Assembly (NCBI RefSeq): GCF_000282215.1
Contig: NZ_AKJS01000152.1
Coordinates: 1-32,404, forward strand
Reading direction: 5' to 3'
From: Pseudomonas sp. GM21
GTDB lineage: Bacteria; Pseudomonadota; Gammaproteobacteria; Pseudomonadales; Pseudomonadaceae
Length of the DNA: 32,404 nucleotides
Each line of letters begins with the position of its first letter. Within the stretch, counting starts at the first letter, position 1. The translations under genes were made by a program, and so were the position numbers. The notes beneath the pieces are model-generated. The model worked only from the letters and a program-made list of their open reading frames with translations, did not search any database and was not told the origin of the DNA. Shown here one piece after another: positions 23,823-31,006 of this stretch.

Positions 23823-24746
23823 ATGACGCCATCACTGAACTCGATCATGTCCCGCCTGCACATCAAGCAGCTTCGCTTGTTGATCGCCCTTGATGAACAC
23901 GGCTCGTTGCTGGGGGCAGCCAAACAGGTCGCGCTGACACAGCCTGGTGCGAGCAAGGCGCTGCAGGAAATTGAAACCACCTTTGGTACTTCGTTGTTCA
24001 CGCGCACTAACCGCGGGCTTGAACCGAACGACGCCGGACGCTCCGTCATCCGCTACGCTCGCTTGATCCAGACCGACCTTGCGCACCTGCGCGAAGAGAT
24101 CATCGGCATCATGCGCGGGGAGGGTGGGCGCGTGTCGGTGGGCACCATCATGGGCGCCGTACCGTTGTTGACCACCGCGATCAGCCGCGTGATCGCGGAC
24201 AATCCGAACCTGTCGATCGAGATTGTCGAAGACACCAGCGCCGCACTGCTCAGCCAGCTCGACGCCGGGCGCCTGGATCTTGCGATCTGCCGTACCACCA
24301 TCAGCAACACCCCCTATTTGTATGAAAGCTCGATTTTCGTTGAAGAAACCCTGGCGGTAATCGCCAGCACCCAGCACCCGTTCGCCTATGCCAGCAAATT
24401 GACCCTGAAGGACCTGGTGGACTACCGCTGGGTTGTCTATCGCGCCAACATGCCCATGCGGTTGTTGCTGGAGCGGGAATTTCACGAGGCCGACCTGCGG
24501 TTCCCGGTGCACCTGCTGGAAACCACTTCTGCTTTTGCCACCTTGTCGCTGCTCCAGGAAAACCCGACCCTCGTTGCGCTGGTGTCGACCGACGTGGCGA
24601 AGTTCTGCTCCGGGTACGGCTTTACCACCACTCTGCCTCTGCCCATCACGTCGCGCAGCGAACCCTATGAGCTGGTATCACGCAAAGGCGTACCTGATTC
24701 CCCGGCGGCTCGTCTGTTGCGGCAAGCGTTGTTGAATCCCGCTTGA
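23823..24746 (+). CDS. LysR-type transcriptional regulator of the catabolic operon
   Basis: A 307-residue LTTR. The winged helix-turn-helix is near residues 12-70 (IKQLRLLIALDEHGSLLGAAKQVALTQPGASKALQEIETTFGTSLFTRTNRG). The effector domain begins around residue 98 (GRVSVGTIMGAVPLL) and carries the usual AICRTTISNTPYLYES region. It faces the minus-strand operon across 175 bp and almost certainly controls it, with an acid or CoA-linked intermediate as likely co-inducer. A shorter start at 23847 (MSRLHIKQLR) is equally plausible; neither has a good Shine-Dalgarno. Confidence 0.88.
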   Translation: MTPSLNSIMSRLHIKQLRLLIALDEHGSLLGAAKQVALTQPGASKALQEIETTFGTSLFTRTNRGLEPNDAGRSVIRYARLIQTDLAHLREEIIGIMRGEGGRVSVGTIMGAVPLLTTAISRVIADNPNLSIEIVEDTSAALLSQLDAGRLDLAICRTTISNTPYLYESSIFVEETLAVIASTQHPFAYASKLTLKDLVDYRWVVYRANMPMRLLLEREFHEADLRFPVHLLETTSAFATLSLLQENPTLVALVSTDVAKFCSGYGFTTTLPLPITSRSEPYELVSRKGVPDSPAARLLRQALLNPA

Positions 24747-24932
24747 TCCTGTCCGGTGAAGCGGGCGGTCGGAATAGTGGGTCGGGATAGTGCCTGCGTC
24801 TGGAGGTGCGCATTCGTGCAATTCAGGCAAATCTGATTTGCGCCAGACGCGGTATTTGAAAAGGGCCGGTTTCGTAATAATTGGCGCAATTTGCCTGCGC
24901 AAAAAGGCATTCGTACGGTCAGGAGCATTGTC

Positions 24933-25280
24933 ATGGATTTGGGAATAGCGGGGCGTTGGGCGATTGTCTGCGCGTCCAGCAAAGGTTTGGGGCTGGCACG
25001 GCAGTCTCGATTGGCTGGACACAATGTAACGCTCAACAATCTGCTGCCGGGGCCGTTCGAGACCGAGCGCTTGCATAAGACCTTGAGCGCCGCCGCCCAG
25101 GCCAATGGCGTTGATGACGAGCAGATCAGCGAACAACGTCGTAAAAACGTACCGGCCCAGCGTTTTGGTCAGCCTGATGAGTTCGGCGGGTACTGCGCAT
25201 TCATTTGCAGTGCCCAGGCCGGTTTCCTGACCGGGCAGAATCTGTTGTTAGATGGCGGCAGTTATCCCGGTACGTTTTGA
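24933..25280 (+). pseudogene. SDR family oxidoreductase with internal in-frame deletion
   Basis: The frame is open from ATG 24933 (AGGAG eight bases upstream) to the stop at 25280 but encodes only 115 residues; family members are about 250-265. The N-terminus MDLGIAGRWAIVCASSKGLGLA is a normal SDR nucleotide-binding start. The next residues, RQSRLAGHNVTLNNLLPGPFETERL, belong to the region after the active site in a full SDR. Strands 2-5, the NAG motif and the Ser-Tyr-Lys triad are all missing, about 140 residues. The C-terminus (RFGQPDEFGGYCAFICSAQAGFLTGQNLLLDGGSYPGTF) is intact. It cannot be a working dehydrogenase. It is probably co-transcribed with the FAD oxidoreductase gene 33 bp downstream. 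Confidence 0.82.
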
Positions 25281-25313
25281 TGGATCGTCAGGCGTGAAAG
25301 GAGCACAGGGCAG

Positions 25314-26444
25314 GTGAGTGTCGATATCGAATGCGTGGTGGTCGGGGCTGGCGTGGTCGGGCTGGCGGTTGCCAGGGCACTGGCCCGGAGCGGGCGCGAG
25401 GTGATACTGATCGAAGCCGGTGAGAGGATCGGCGTGGGCATCAGTTCGCGCAATTCAGAAGTGATCCACGCCGGCATCTATTACCCGAGTGGCAGTCTCA
25501 AAGCGCAATCGTGCGTGGAGGGCAAGCAACGCCTCTACGCCTTTTGCGCTGAGCGCGGTGTCGATTATCAGCGCCTGGGCAAGTTGATTGTGGCCACCGA
25601 TGACCGCCAGTGCACGGCCTTGCAGGCGTTGCTGGAGCAGGGGCGGCGCAATGGCGTCGATGATTTGCAATGGCTGGACGCGGTGCAAGCCCACGCCCTT
25701 GAACCGGCACTGTCCTGCGTCGCAGCGCTCTGGTCACCTTCCACCGGAATTGTCGATTCCCATGCCTTGATGCTGGCGCTTCAGGCCGATGCTGAAGCGT
25801 CGGGCGCTACGGTTGCGTTTCACACACCGCTGGTGACTGCCCGTTGCAGCGAGCACGGTTTTCAATTGCACACGGGCGGTGCGCAGCCGATGAGCTTGAG
25901 CTGCCGCGAGTTGATCAATTGCGCCGGATTGTCCGCGCCTGAGGTGGCGAGCCGGATTGAAGGCTTGCCGTCGCAGCACGTTCCAACGGCCCGGTTATGT
26001 AAAGGCAGCTATTTCAGCTTCAGCGGCCAGGCGCCGTTCCGGCATCTGGTGTATCCGGCGCCGGAGAGCGCCGGGCTAGGCGTGCACATGACCCTTGACC
26101 TTGGCGGCCAAGCGCGCTTCGGGCCGGACGTCGAATGGGTCGACCATATCGACTACCGCGTCGACCCGCGTCGGGCCGAAGGTTTTTACGAGGCCATTCG
26201 ACGTTACTGGCCCGGTCTGCCCGATAACAGCCTGCAACCCGCCTACAGCGGCATCCGCCCGAAAATCACTGGCCCGACTGAACCGCCCGCCGACTTCATT
26301 ATCAGCGGCCCGGCAGAGCATGATGTACCAGGGCTGGTGAACCTGTTCGGTATTGAATCACCGGGCCTGACCAGTTGCCTGGCGCTGGCCGATCGGGTGG
26401 TGGAGTGCCTTTCCCCCAAGTCAGTCGACGACACAATCCTGTAG
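25314..26444 (+). CDS. FAD-dependent oxidoreductase, L-2-hydroxyglutarate oxidase-like
   Basis: A 376-residue DAO-fold flavoprotein. The dinucleotide-binding motif is VVGAGVVGLAVARAL (10-24) with Glu34 for the ribose. SSRNSEVIHAGIYYPSGSLKA (44-64) is the hallmark of the LhgO/L-2-hydroxyglutarate oxidase branch, and GIRPKITGPTEPPADFIISGP near the C-terminus, followed by LFGIESPGLTSCLALAD, closes the FAD domain. It probably oxidises a 2-hydroxy acid. The start is GTG with AAGGAG about nine bases before it. The stop codon TAG lies within the first bases of a REP element (26441 onward), so the present C-terminus may have been set by repeat insertion. Confidence 0.85.
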   Translation: MSVDIECVVVGAGVVGLAVARALARSGREVILIEAGERIGVGISSRNSEVIHAGIYYPSGSLKAQSCVEGKQRLYAFCAERGVDYQRLGKLIVATDDRQCTALQALLEQGRRNGVDDLQWLDAVQAHALEPALSCVAALWSPSTGIVDSHALMLALQADAEASGATVAFHTPLVTARCSEHGFQLHTGGAQPMSLSCRELINCAGLSAPEVASRIEGLPSQHVPTARLCKGSYFSFSGQAPFRHLVYPAPESAGLGVHMTLDLGGQARFGPDVEWVDHIDYRVDPRRAEGFYEAIRRYWPGLPDNSLQPAYSGIRPKITGPTEPPADFIISGPAEHDVPGLVNLFGIESPGLTSCLALADRVVECLSPKSVDDTIL

Positions 26445-26520
26445 CAGCTGTCGAGCCTGCGAGGCTGCGTTCGGCTCGGTCAGCGCTGAACGCAGCCTCG
26501 CGGTGCTCGACAGCTGCTAC
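26441..26520. repeat. REPIN, family GTAGCAGCTG
   Basis: Outer arms 26441-26456 and 26505-26520 are perfect 16-nt inverses; inner arms 26460-26472 and 26488-26500 are perfect 13-nt inverses around a 15-nt loop, giving one long stem. It follows the FAD oxidoreductase and includes its TAG stop. Confidence 0.9.
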
Positions 26521-26633
26521 ACGGCGGCGGCTACACAGATCGCATCGCGAAGGTGCCGGTTATCAGCGTTAGTGATGCAACCCCCTGAGCGGGCTATGCT
26601 TTGCAGTGCGCCCACCACCATGGGAGATCTCTC

Positions 26634-27230
26634 ATGATCAACGTACGCACTGCCCGCATGCTTGCCGATTACAAAAACTGGGCCGACCAGCGCCTCTTTG
26701 ACAGCCTGGCCGCATTGCCGGCGGGGGAGGTCGGTAAAGAACGCGTGTCGGTGTTCAAAAACATGATCGGCACCCTGAACCACATCTACGTAGTGGACTG
26801 CATCTGGCAAGCTCACCTCGAAGGCCGAGGGCACGGCTTCAAAACCTCCCATGATCTGTTGCATGCCGACCTTGGAGAACTGCGCATGGCGCAACGGGAG
26901 ATCGATCACTGGTACTGCGATTGGAGCGAGCGGCAAACCGAGGCGTCGCTGGATAAACCCGTCGAGTTCACGTTTGTCTCAGGCGAAAGCGGCACCATGA
27001 GTGCCGGCGCGATGCTGATGCACGTGGTCAACCACGCCAGCTATCACCGGGGCTGGGTGGTCCAGATGTACTTCGAAATCCCGGCCATGCCACCGGTCAC
27101 GGACTTGCCGGTGTACCTGCGCGAGACCCAACCGACAGCGTTCACGTCGCTGCATGTCCCGGCAGCGGAGCCGACATGTGGTGTGCAATTTTCGAACGCA
27201 ACCAGCGTTCTGCCGGATCGTTATCGTTGA
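26634..27230 (+). CDS. DinB/YfiT-type four-helix protein
   Basis: A 198-residue protein of the DinB superfamily, metal-binding four-helix bundles that often act as thiol-dependent transferases. Three candidate metal ligands are His50 (GTLNHIYVVD), His134 and His138 (VVNHASYHRGW), the normal DinB set. ATG 26634 has GGAG nearby and is preferred to the start at 26601. Family homology appears to end near residue 165 (DLPVYLRET). The last 30 residues run into the 3' end of the convergent LysR gene (89-bp overlap) and look like an extension beyond the domain. Confidence 0.85.
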   Translation: MINVRTARMLADYKNWADQRLFDSLAALPAGEVGKERVSVFKNMIGTLNHIYVVDCIWQAHLEGRGHGFKTSHDLLHADLGELRMAQREIDHWYCDWSERQTEASLDKPVEFTFVSGESGTMSAGAMLMHVVNHASYHRGWVVQMYFEIPAMPPVTDLPVYLRETQPTAFTSLHVPAAEPTCGVQFSNATSVLPDRYR

Positions 27231-28071
27231 CGCCGTTCCAGACCATGGACAGTTCGGACAGCACAATGTCAAACGGCGGGTCGTCGGCACGCAACTGGCT
27301 GCTGCCTTCGATCAACGCACACGCGGCATAATCCGGCACCGAGGCGAGCATATCGGTGCCGGCCAGCAAGGAACGCAAACCGGCGAATTGCGGCACCGCC
27401 AAGACCACCCGCCGTGAACGACCGATTCGCGCCAGGTCATTGTCGATGGCCCCGGTCAAGTCCCCGGAAAACGACACCAGTGCATGGGGCCGGTCGCAGA
27501 ACTCGTCCAGCGTCAGAGGCCCGGGCCGGTCATCGCCGCGCAAAATCTTCACGCTCAAGTCGCGCAACTTCTTGCGCTTGGCGTTGGCCGGCAGCTCCGT
27601 GGTGTAGCTGATCCCGACCGAAATCTCGCCGCTGGCGAGCATTGATGACATCAGCAGAAAATTCACCCGCCGCACCACCACCACAACGTTCTGCGCCTCC
27701 TCGCGAATCTGCTTGAGCAACGGCGGAAACAGACCGAACTCGGCGTCGTCGGACAGGCCGATGCGAAACACATCACGACTGGTGGCCGGGTCGAAATCCT
27801 TGGCCCGGCTGACCGCACCGGAAATAGTGTCCATCGCCGGTTGCAACTCCTTGAGAATCGCCAGCGCACGCGGGGTTGGCTCCAGTGTTCGACCATTGCG
27901 CACCAGCAACGCGTCGTCGAACAGATCGCGCAACTTCGCCAGCGAAGCACTGACAGCGGGCTGACCGAGGAACAGCTTCTCCCCGGCGCGGGTGAGGTTT
28001 TTCTCGAACATCAATGTTTCGAAAATCACCAACAGGTTCATGTCCACGCGGCGCAGGTCATTGCGGTTCAT
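27142..28071 (-). CDS. LysR-type transcriptional regulator, convergent with DinB gene
   Basis: A 309-residue LTTR. The N-terminal part DLRRVDMNLLVIFETLMFEKNLTRAGEKLFLGQPAVSASLAKLRDLFDDALLVRNGRTLEPT has the form seen in the NodD/LeuO-like branch of the family. The effector domain starts near FRIGLSDDAEFGLFPPLL. Its 3' end overlaps the DinB gene by 89 bp tail to tail. No divergent metabolic partner is adjacent: upstream lies the leader RNA and DUF6124 gene. Its target is unknown. Confidence 0.88.
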   Translation of the reverse strand: MNRNDLRRVDMNLLVIFETLMFEKNLTRAGEKLFLGQPAVSASLAKLRDLFDDALLVRNGRTLEPTPRALAILKELQPAMDTISGAVSRAKDFDPATSRDVFRIGLSDDAEFGLFPPLLKQIREEAQNVVVVVRRVNFLLMSSMLASGEISVGISYTTELPANAKRKKLRDLSVKILRGDDRPGPLTLDEFCDRPHALVSFSGDLTGAIDNDLARIGRSRRVVLAVPQFAGLRSLLAGTDMLASVPDYAACALIEGSSQLRADDPPFDIVLSELSMVWNGVNDNDPAERWLRSKIAHHMSAPLPGHAAT

Positions 28072-28255
28072 GGGGATTGCTCGCAGGTTTTTTGGGTCTG
28101 TTCAGTAAAGCATCAATCCTGAATTGGTCATTAAACGGTGATGTTTAACACACATCTCCAGATACTCTCTCAGGCTACACATCCTTGCGCCGTTACCTAC
28201 GACTGCGCCAGAATCCGCCGGCTTGTGCGCCTTGGGCCTGGACTTTATCGTTTCC

Positions 28256-28490
28256 GGGTCGCTGACAAATCAGCGATCGGGTTTAGCGACCCGAACCTTT
28301 GTAGGCGCAGCAGCGCTCCAAACTCTCTTGCAGAATGTTCACGTCTGCGATTGATGTCATGGCGGCTGTGCGCGGGAGACCTTCGGGTCTGCCGGGCGCC
28401 TACACCCGGTTCGCTAACCTGCGTGCAGCCGCCACCCTTTCTTGTTTAGCGACAGGTCCAGGTGGCTCCATTAATTGTAGGAGTTTCACT
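28256..28490 (+). ncRNA. Structured 5' leader RNA of the DUF6124 gene
   Basis: A 17-bp stem joins 28360-28376 with 28418-28434 (three G-U wobbles, rest Watson-Crick). It encloses two hairpins: AGACC-TTCG-GGTCT (28377-28390, a UUCG tetraloop) and CCGGG/CCCGG (28392-28396 with 28405-28409). This is a three-way junction. Upstream, 28256-28294 can fold as GGGTCGCT/AGCGACCC or as two smaller hairpins (28259-28276 and 28277-28294). Downstream, GCCACC (28431-28436) can pair with GGTGGC (28461-28466), and CTCC (28466-28469) with the Shine-Dalgarno GGAG (28480-28483). These pairings compete, as in a riboswitch or attenuator. No open frame in the region is convincing. The rest of the gap, 28072-28255, shows nothing I can name. 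Confidence 0.65.
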
Positions 28491-28853
28491 ATGTTCAAGA
28501 TCACACCCAACCCACCCGAAACCGACGACGTTTCCCCCTACGAATCCACCGATGCCAAAAAGCTCAACAACGCCGCCGACCGTGCCCTCGATTACTACCT
28601 CAAACCGGTCATTCCCAAAGACACCCCACGCAAACCCAGCACGATTTTCTTCGTCGCCCCCGAGACCGATGACGAAACCTTGTTGGTCAATGCCTGTGAG
28701 TCATTGGCGTCAGCGAGTGTCATGTTGAGTGATTTTGCGGGGCAGTTGAGCGGCCCGCAGCGCCATACCGTGCTCGGCATTCAACAGTCCGTCATGTTGG
28801 GGGAACTGGCGGTGAACCGGATGCTGGATAACGTCGATCCGCAGAACGCTTGA
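28491..28853 (+). CDS. DUF6124 family small protein
   Basis: A 120-residue soluble protein that I match by memory to DUF6124 of pseudomonads: start MFKITPNPPETDDVSPYES, then KKLNNAADRALDYYL, PSTIFFVAPETDDETLLVNACESLASASVMLSDFA, and a helical C-terminus GPQRHTVLGIQQSVMLGELAVNRMLD. Function is unknown. No signal peptide or membrane helix. Two predicted helices in the C-terminal half resemble DUF3077-like proteins. ATG 28491 has TAGGAG seven bases before it; the longer frame from 28335 would translate through the structured leader and is rejected. It is a single gene with a REPIN 7 bp after its stop. Confidence 0.82.
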   Translation: MFKITPNPPETDDVSPYESTDAKKLNNAADRALDYYLKPVIPKDTPRKPSTIFFVAPETDDETLLVNACESLASASVMLSDFAGQLSGPQRHTVLGIQQSVMLGELAVNRMLDNVDPQNA

Positions 28854-28859
28854 CGCAGT

Positions 28860-28972
28860 GATCGTTCCCACGCTCTGCGTGGGAATGCAGCCCCGGACGC
28901 TCTGCGTCCCGTTCGAAAGCTGGAACGCGGAGCGTCCCTTGAGGCATTCCCACGCGGAGCGTGGGAACGATC
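28860..28972. repeat. REPIN, family GTTCCCACGCTCTGCGTGGGAA
   Basis: Arms 28860-28888 and 28944-28972 are 29-nt inverses with one mismatch. Inner palindromic units carry GGACGCTCTGCGTCC (28895-28909) and its partner near 28922-28937. It separates two convergent genes, and its right arm reaches into the stop codon of the LysR gene (28971-28973). Confidence 0.9.
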
Positions 28973-29870
28973 ATTGAGCCGTCCCGGGCTCCGTCAGTAC
29001 CTTCCTGAACGTCTCCACCAACGGCCGCAAATTGATCCGGTGCCACGCCGCCCACAATGGCGTGGTAAACGAAATCCACGGTACTTCCCGCAGCACCACG
29101 CCCGGTGGTGCATTCCTGCTCAAACCCTTCTGAATCATCGCAATCCCCAACCCCGACGCTACCAGCCCCAACGCCGTGAAGGGTTCGGTGGCTTCCATGC
29201 GGATGTCCGGGGTGAATCCGGCGCGGATGCAGGCGCTGACGAAGTCGTCGCGGCTGGTGACGTTTTGCCGGTGTTGCACGCCGATCCATTCCTGATCGGC
29301 CAGGTCCGCCGGGGTCAGTGCCGACTGATGGGCGAGGGGATGGTGCTCCGGCAGCGCCAGCAACATCGGGTCGTCCAGTACTTGAAAGCCCAGCAAATCC
29401 GGGTCCTCGGCGACGGGTGGTTCGCTGACCAGGGCGATATCCAGACTACGCTGGCGAAGGCCTTCGAGTTGTTCGGCGGAGCTCAGGTTGTACAGCGCGA
29501 CATGCACGTTCGGCCGGTCGACGCGCAGCACGCGCAAGGCATTCGGCAGCACGCCGGCGTGCATGGCGTTCTCGATGTAGCCGATGCACAAGCCGCCTTC
29601 TTCGCCGCGACCGAGGCGTTTGCCGAGGGATTCAAGGCGATTGGCGTGGGTCAGCAGGGCGCGGGTTTCGGCGAGGAAGGTCTGGCCGTCGCGGGTCAGG
29701 CGGATGCGTTGCTGGCTGCGTTCGAACAGGGTCAGGCCCAGGCGTTCTTCGAGCTGGGCGATCTGCCGGCTCAGGGGCGACTGGGAAATGTGCAGGCGTT
29801 CGGCGGCGCGACCGACGTGTTCCTCTTCGGCGACGGCGACGAAGTAGCGCAATTGGCGGATGTCGATCAT
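28971..29870 (-). CDS. LysR-type regulator divergent from the aldo/keto reductase operon
   Basis: From ATG 29870 it is 299 residues: MIDIRQLRYFVAVAEEEHVGRAAERLHISQSPLSRQIAQLEERLGLTLFERSQQRIRLT is a canonical LTTR helix-turn-helix. The effector domain has GGLCIGYIENAMHAGVLPNALR and SLDIALVSEPP; this resembles the BenM/CatM/AlsR-like branch. The longer frame from 29930 is rejected because AGG lies ahead of 29870 and homology starts there. It is divergent from the aldo/keto reductase with a 117-bp control region and should regulate that operon. The stop codon falls in a REPIN arm. Confidence 0.9.
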   Translation of the reverse strand: MIDIRQLRYFVAVAEEEHVGRAAERLHISQSPLSRQIAQLEERLGLTLFERSQQRIRLTRDGQTFLAETRALLTHANRLESLGKRLGRGEEGGLCIGYIENAMHAGVLPNALRVLRVDRPNVHVALYNLSSAEQLEGLRQRSLDIALVSEPPVAEDPDLLGFQVLDDPMLLALPEHHPLAHQSALTPADLADQEWIGVQHRQNVTSRDDFVSACIRAGFTPDIRMEATEPFTALGLVASGLGIAMIQKGLSRNAPPGVVLREVPWISFTTPLWAAWHRINLRPLVETFRKVLTEPGTAQ

Positions 29871-29987
29871 GTAAGACCTATAGGGACTTAAGTGCTGCAC
29901 ATTATGTCTTGGACGGTCCGACCGTCGCAATCTAGGATCTGCTCAACGGTCAGGCAACTGGCCAATGAAACTGACGAGGATTGAATC
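29871..29987. promoter_or_regulatory. Divergent control region with a perfect 7-1-7 palindrome
   Basis: GACGGTC-C-GACCGTC (29912-29926) is a perfect inverted repeat midway between the LysR and aldo/keto reductase starts, a likely operator. GAGGATT lies before the reductase ATG. I do not see a convincing -35/-10 pair. Confidence 0.5.
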
Positions 29988-31004
29988 ATGAGCTTGAAAG
30001 ACAAACTGCCCGGCGCGCTGGGTTTCGGCACCGCGCCCTTGGGCAACATGTTCCGCGCCATCCCTGAAGAAGAGGCGCTGGCCACTGTGCACGCCGCTTG
30101 GGATGCCGGCGTACGTTACTTCGACACCGCACCGTTTTACGGTTCGGGTCTGTCGGAAATCCGCTTGGGTAACGCACTGGCGAAGTACAACCGCGATGAC
30201 TATGTGCTGAGCAGCAAGGTCGGCCGGGTCATTCTTGATGAAGTCGAAGACGCCGCTGCCCGTGACTTGGGCGAGAAGAGCGGGGTGTTCGAACACGGTC
30301 TTGCGAACAAGATCGTCAACGACTACAGCGCCGATGCGACGCTGCGTTCCATTGAAGACAGCCTCAAGCGTCTACAAACCGACCGTCTGGACATCGTCTG
30401 GGTGCATGACATCGCGCAGGACTTTTACGGTGATCAATGGCTGGAATATTTCAACCAGGCCCGCACCGGTGCGTTCAAAGTGCTGACCCGTTTGCGCGAA
30501 GAAGGCGTCATCAAGGGCTGGGGCCTGGGCGTGAACAAGGTCGAACCGTGCGAGTTGACCCTTGATCTCACCGAAGCGCAGCCGGACGGTTTTCTGCTGG
30601 CGGGTCGCTACACTCTTCTGGACCACGACCGTGCCTTGCAGCGTCTGATGGACGCCGCGTTGGCGCAGAACGTCGAGATCGTGGTCGGTGGTCCTTACAG
30701 CTCGGGCATTCTGGCTGGGGGCACACACTTCGAATACCAGCAGGCCAGCCCGGCGATCATCAATAAAGTCGAGCACATCAAACGTATCGCCGCCGCACAC
30801 GGTGTCGATATCAAGGCCGCGGCGTTGCAGTTTTCGTTGGCCAACCCGGCGGTGGCGGCGGTGATTCCAGGGTCCAGCCGTCCAGAGCGGATAGCTGAAG
30901 ACGTTGCCGCACTGTCGGCGGAAATTCCCCCAGCTTTTTGGCAAGCGATGCGTGACGCAAAACTGGTGTCCGACCGCGCGCCATTGCCAATCACAGGAGT
31001 TTGA
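29988..31004 (+). CDS. Aldo/keto reductase (D-threo-aldose 1-dehydrogenase / L-fucose dehydrogenase type)
   Basis: A 338-residue TIM-barrel NAD(P)H oxidoreductase. The catalytic tetrad is Asp46 and Tyr51 (YFDTAPFYGSG), Lys77 (LSSKVGR) and His140 (VWVHDI). The C-terminal NADP-binding region IPGSSRPERIAED is typical. The subgroup includes L-fucose, D-threo-aldose and pyridoxal dehydrogenases, which oxidise sugars to lactones with NAD(P)+. Length and start agree with the family. It is the first of three genes; the SDR starts 2 bp after its stop, with CAGGAG placed in its last codons. Confidence 0.9.
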   Translation: MSLKDKLPGALGFGTAPLGNMFRAIPEEEALATVHAAWDAGVRYFDTAPFYGSGLSEIRLGNALAKYNRDDYVLSSKVGRVILDEVEDAAARDLGEKSGVFEHGLANKIVNDYSADATLRSIEDSLKRLQTDRLDIVWVHDIAQDFYGDQWLEYFNQARTGAFKVLTRLREEGVIKGWGLGVNKVEPCELTLDLTEAQPDGFLLAGRYTLLDHDRALQRLMDAALAQNVEIVVGGPYSSGILAGGTHFEYQQASPAIINKVEHIKRIAAAHGVDIKAAALQFSLANPAVAAVIPGSSRPERIAEDVAALSAEIPPAFWQAMRDAKLVSDRAPLPITGV

Positions 31005-31006
31005 AC

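Noticed and set aside
28138..28449. 103-codon plus-strand frame in the DUF6124 leader
   Set aside because: Rich in Arg, Pro and Cys with no motif; the RNA structure explains the region better.
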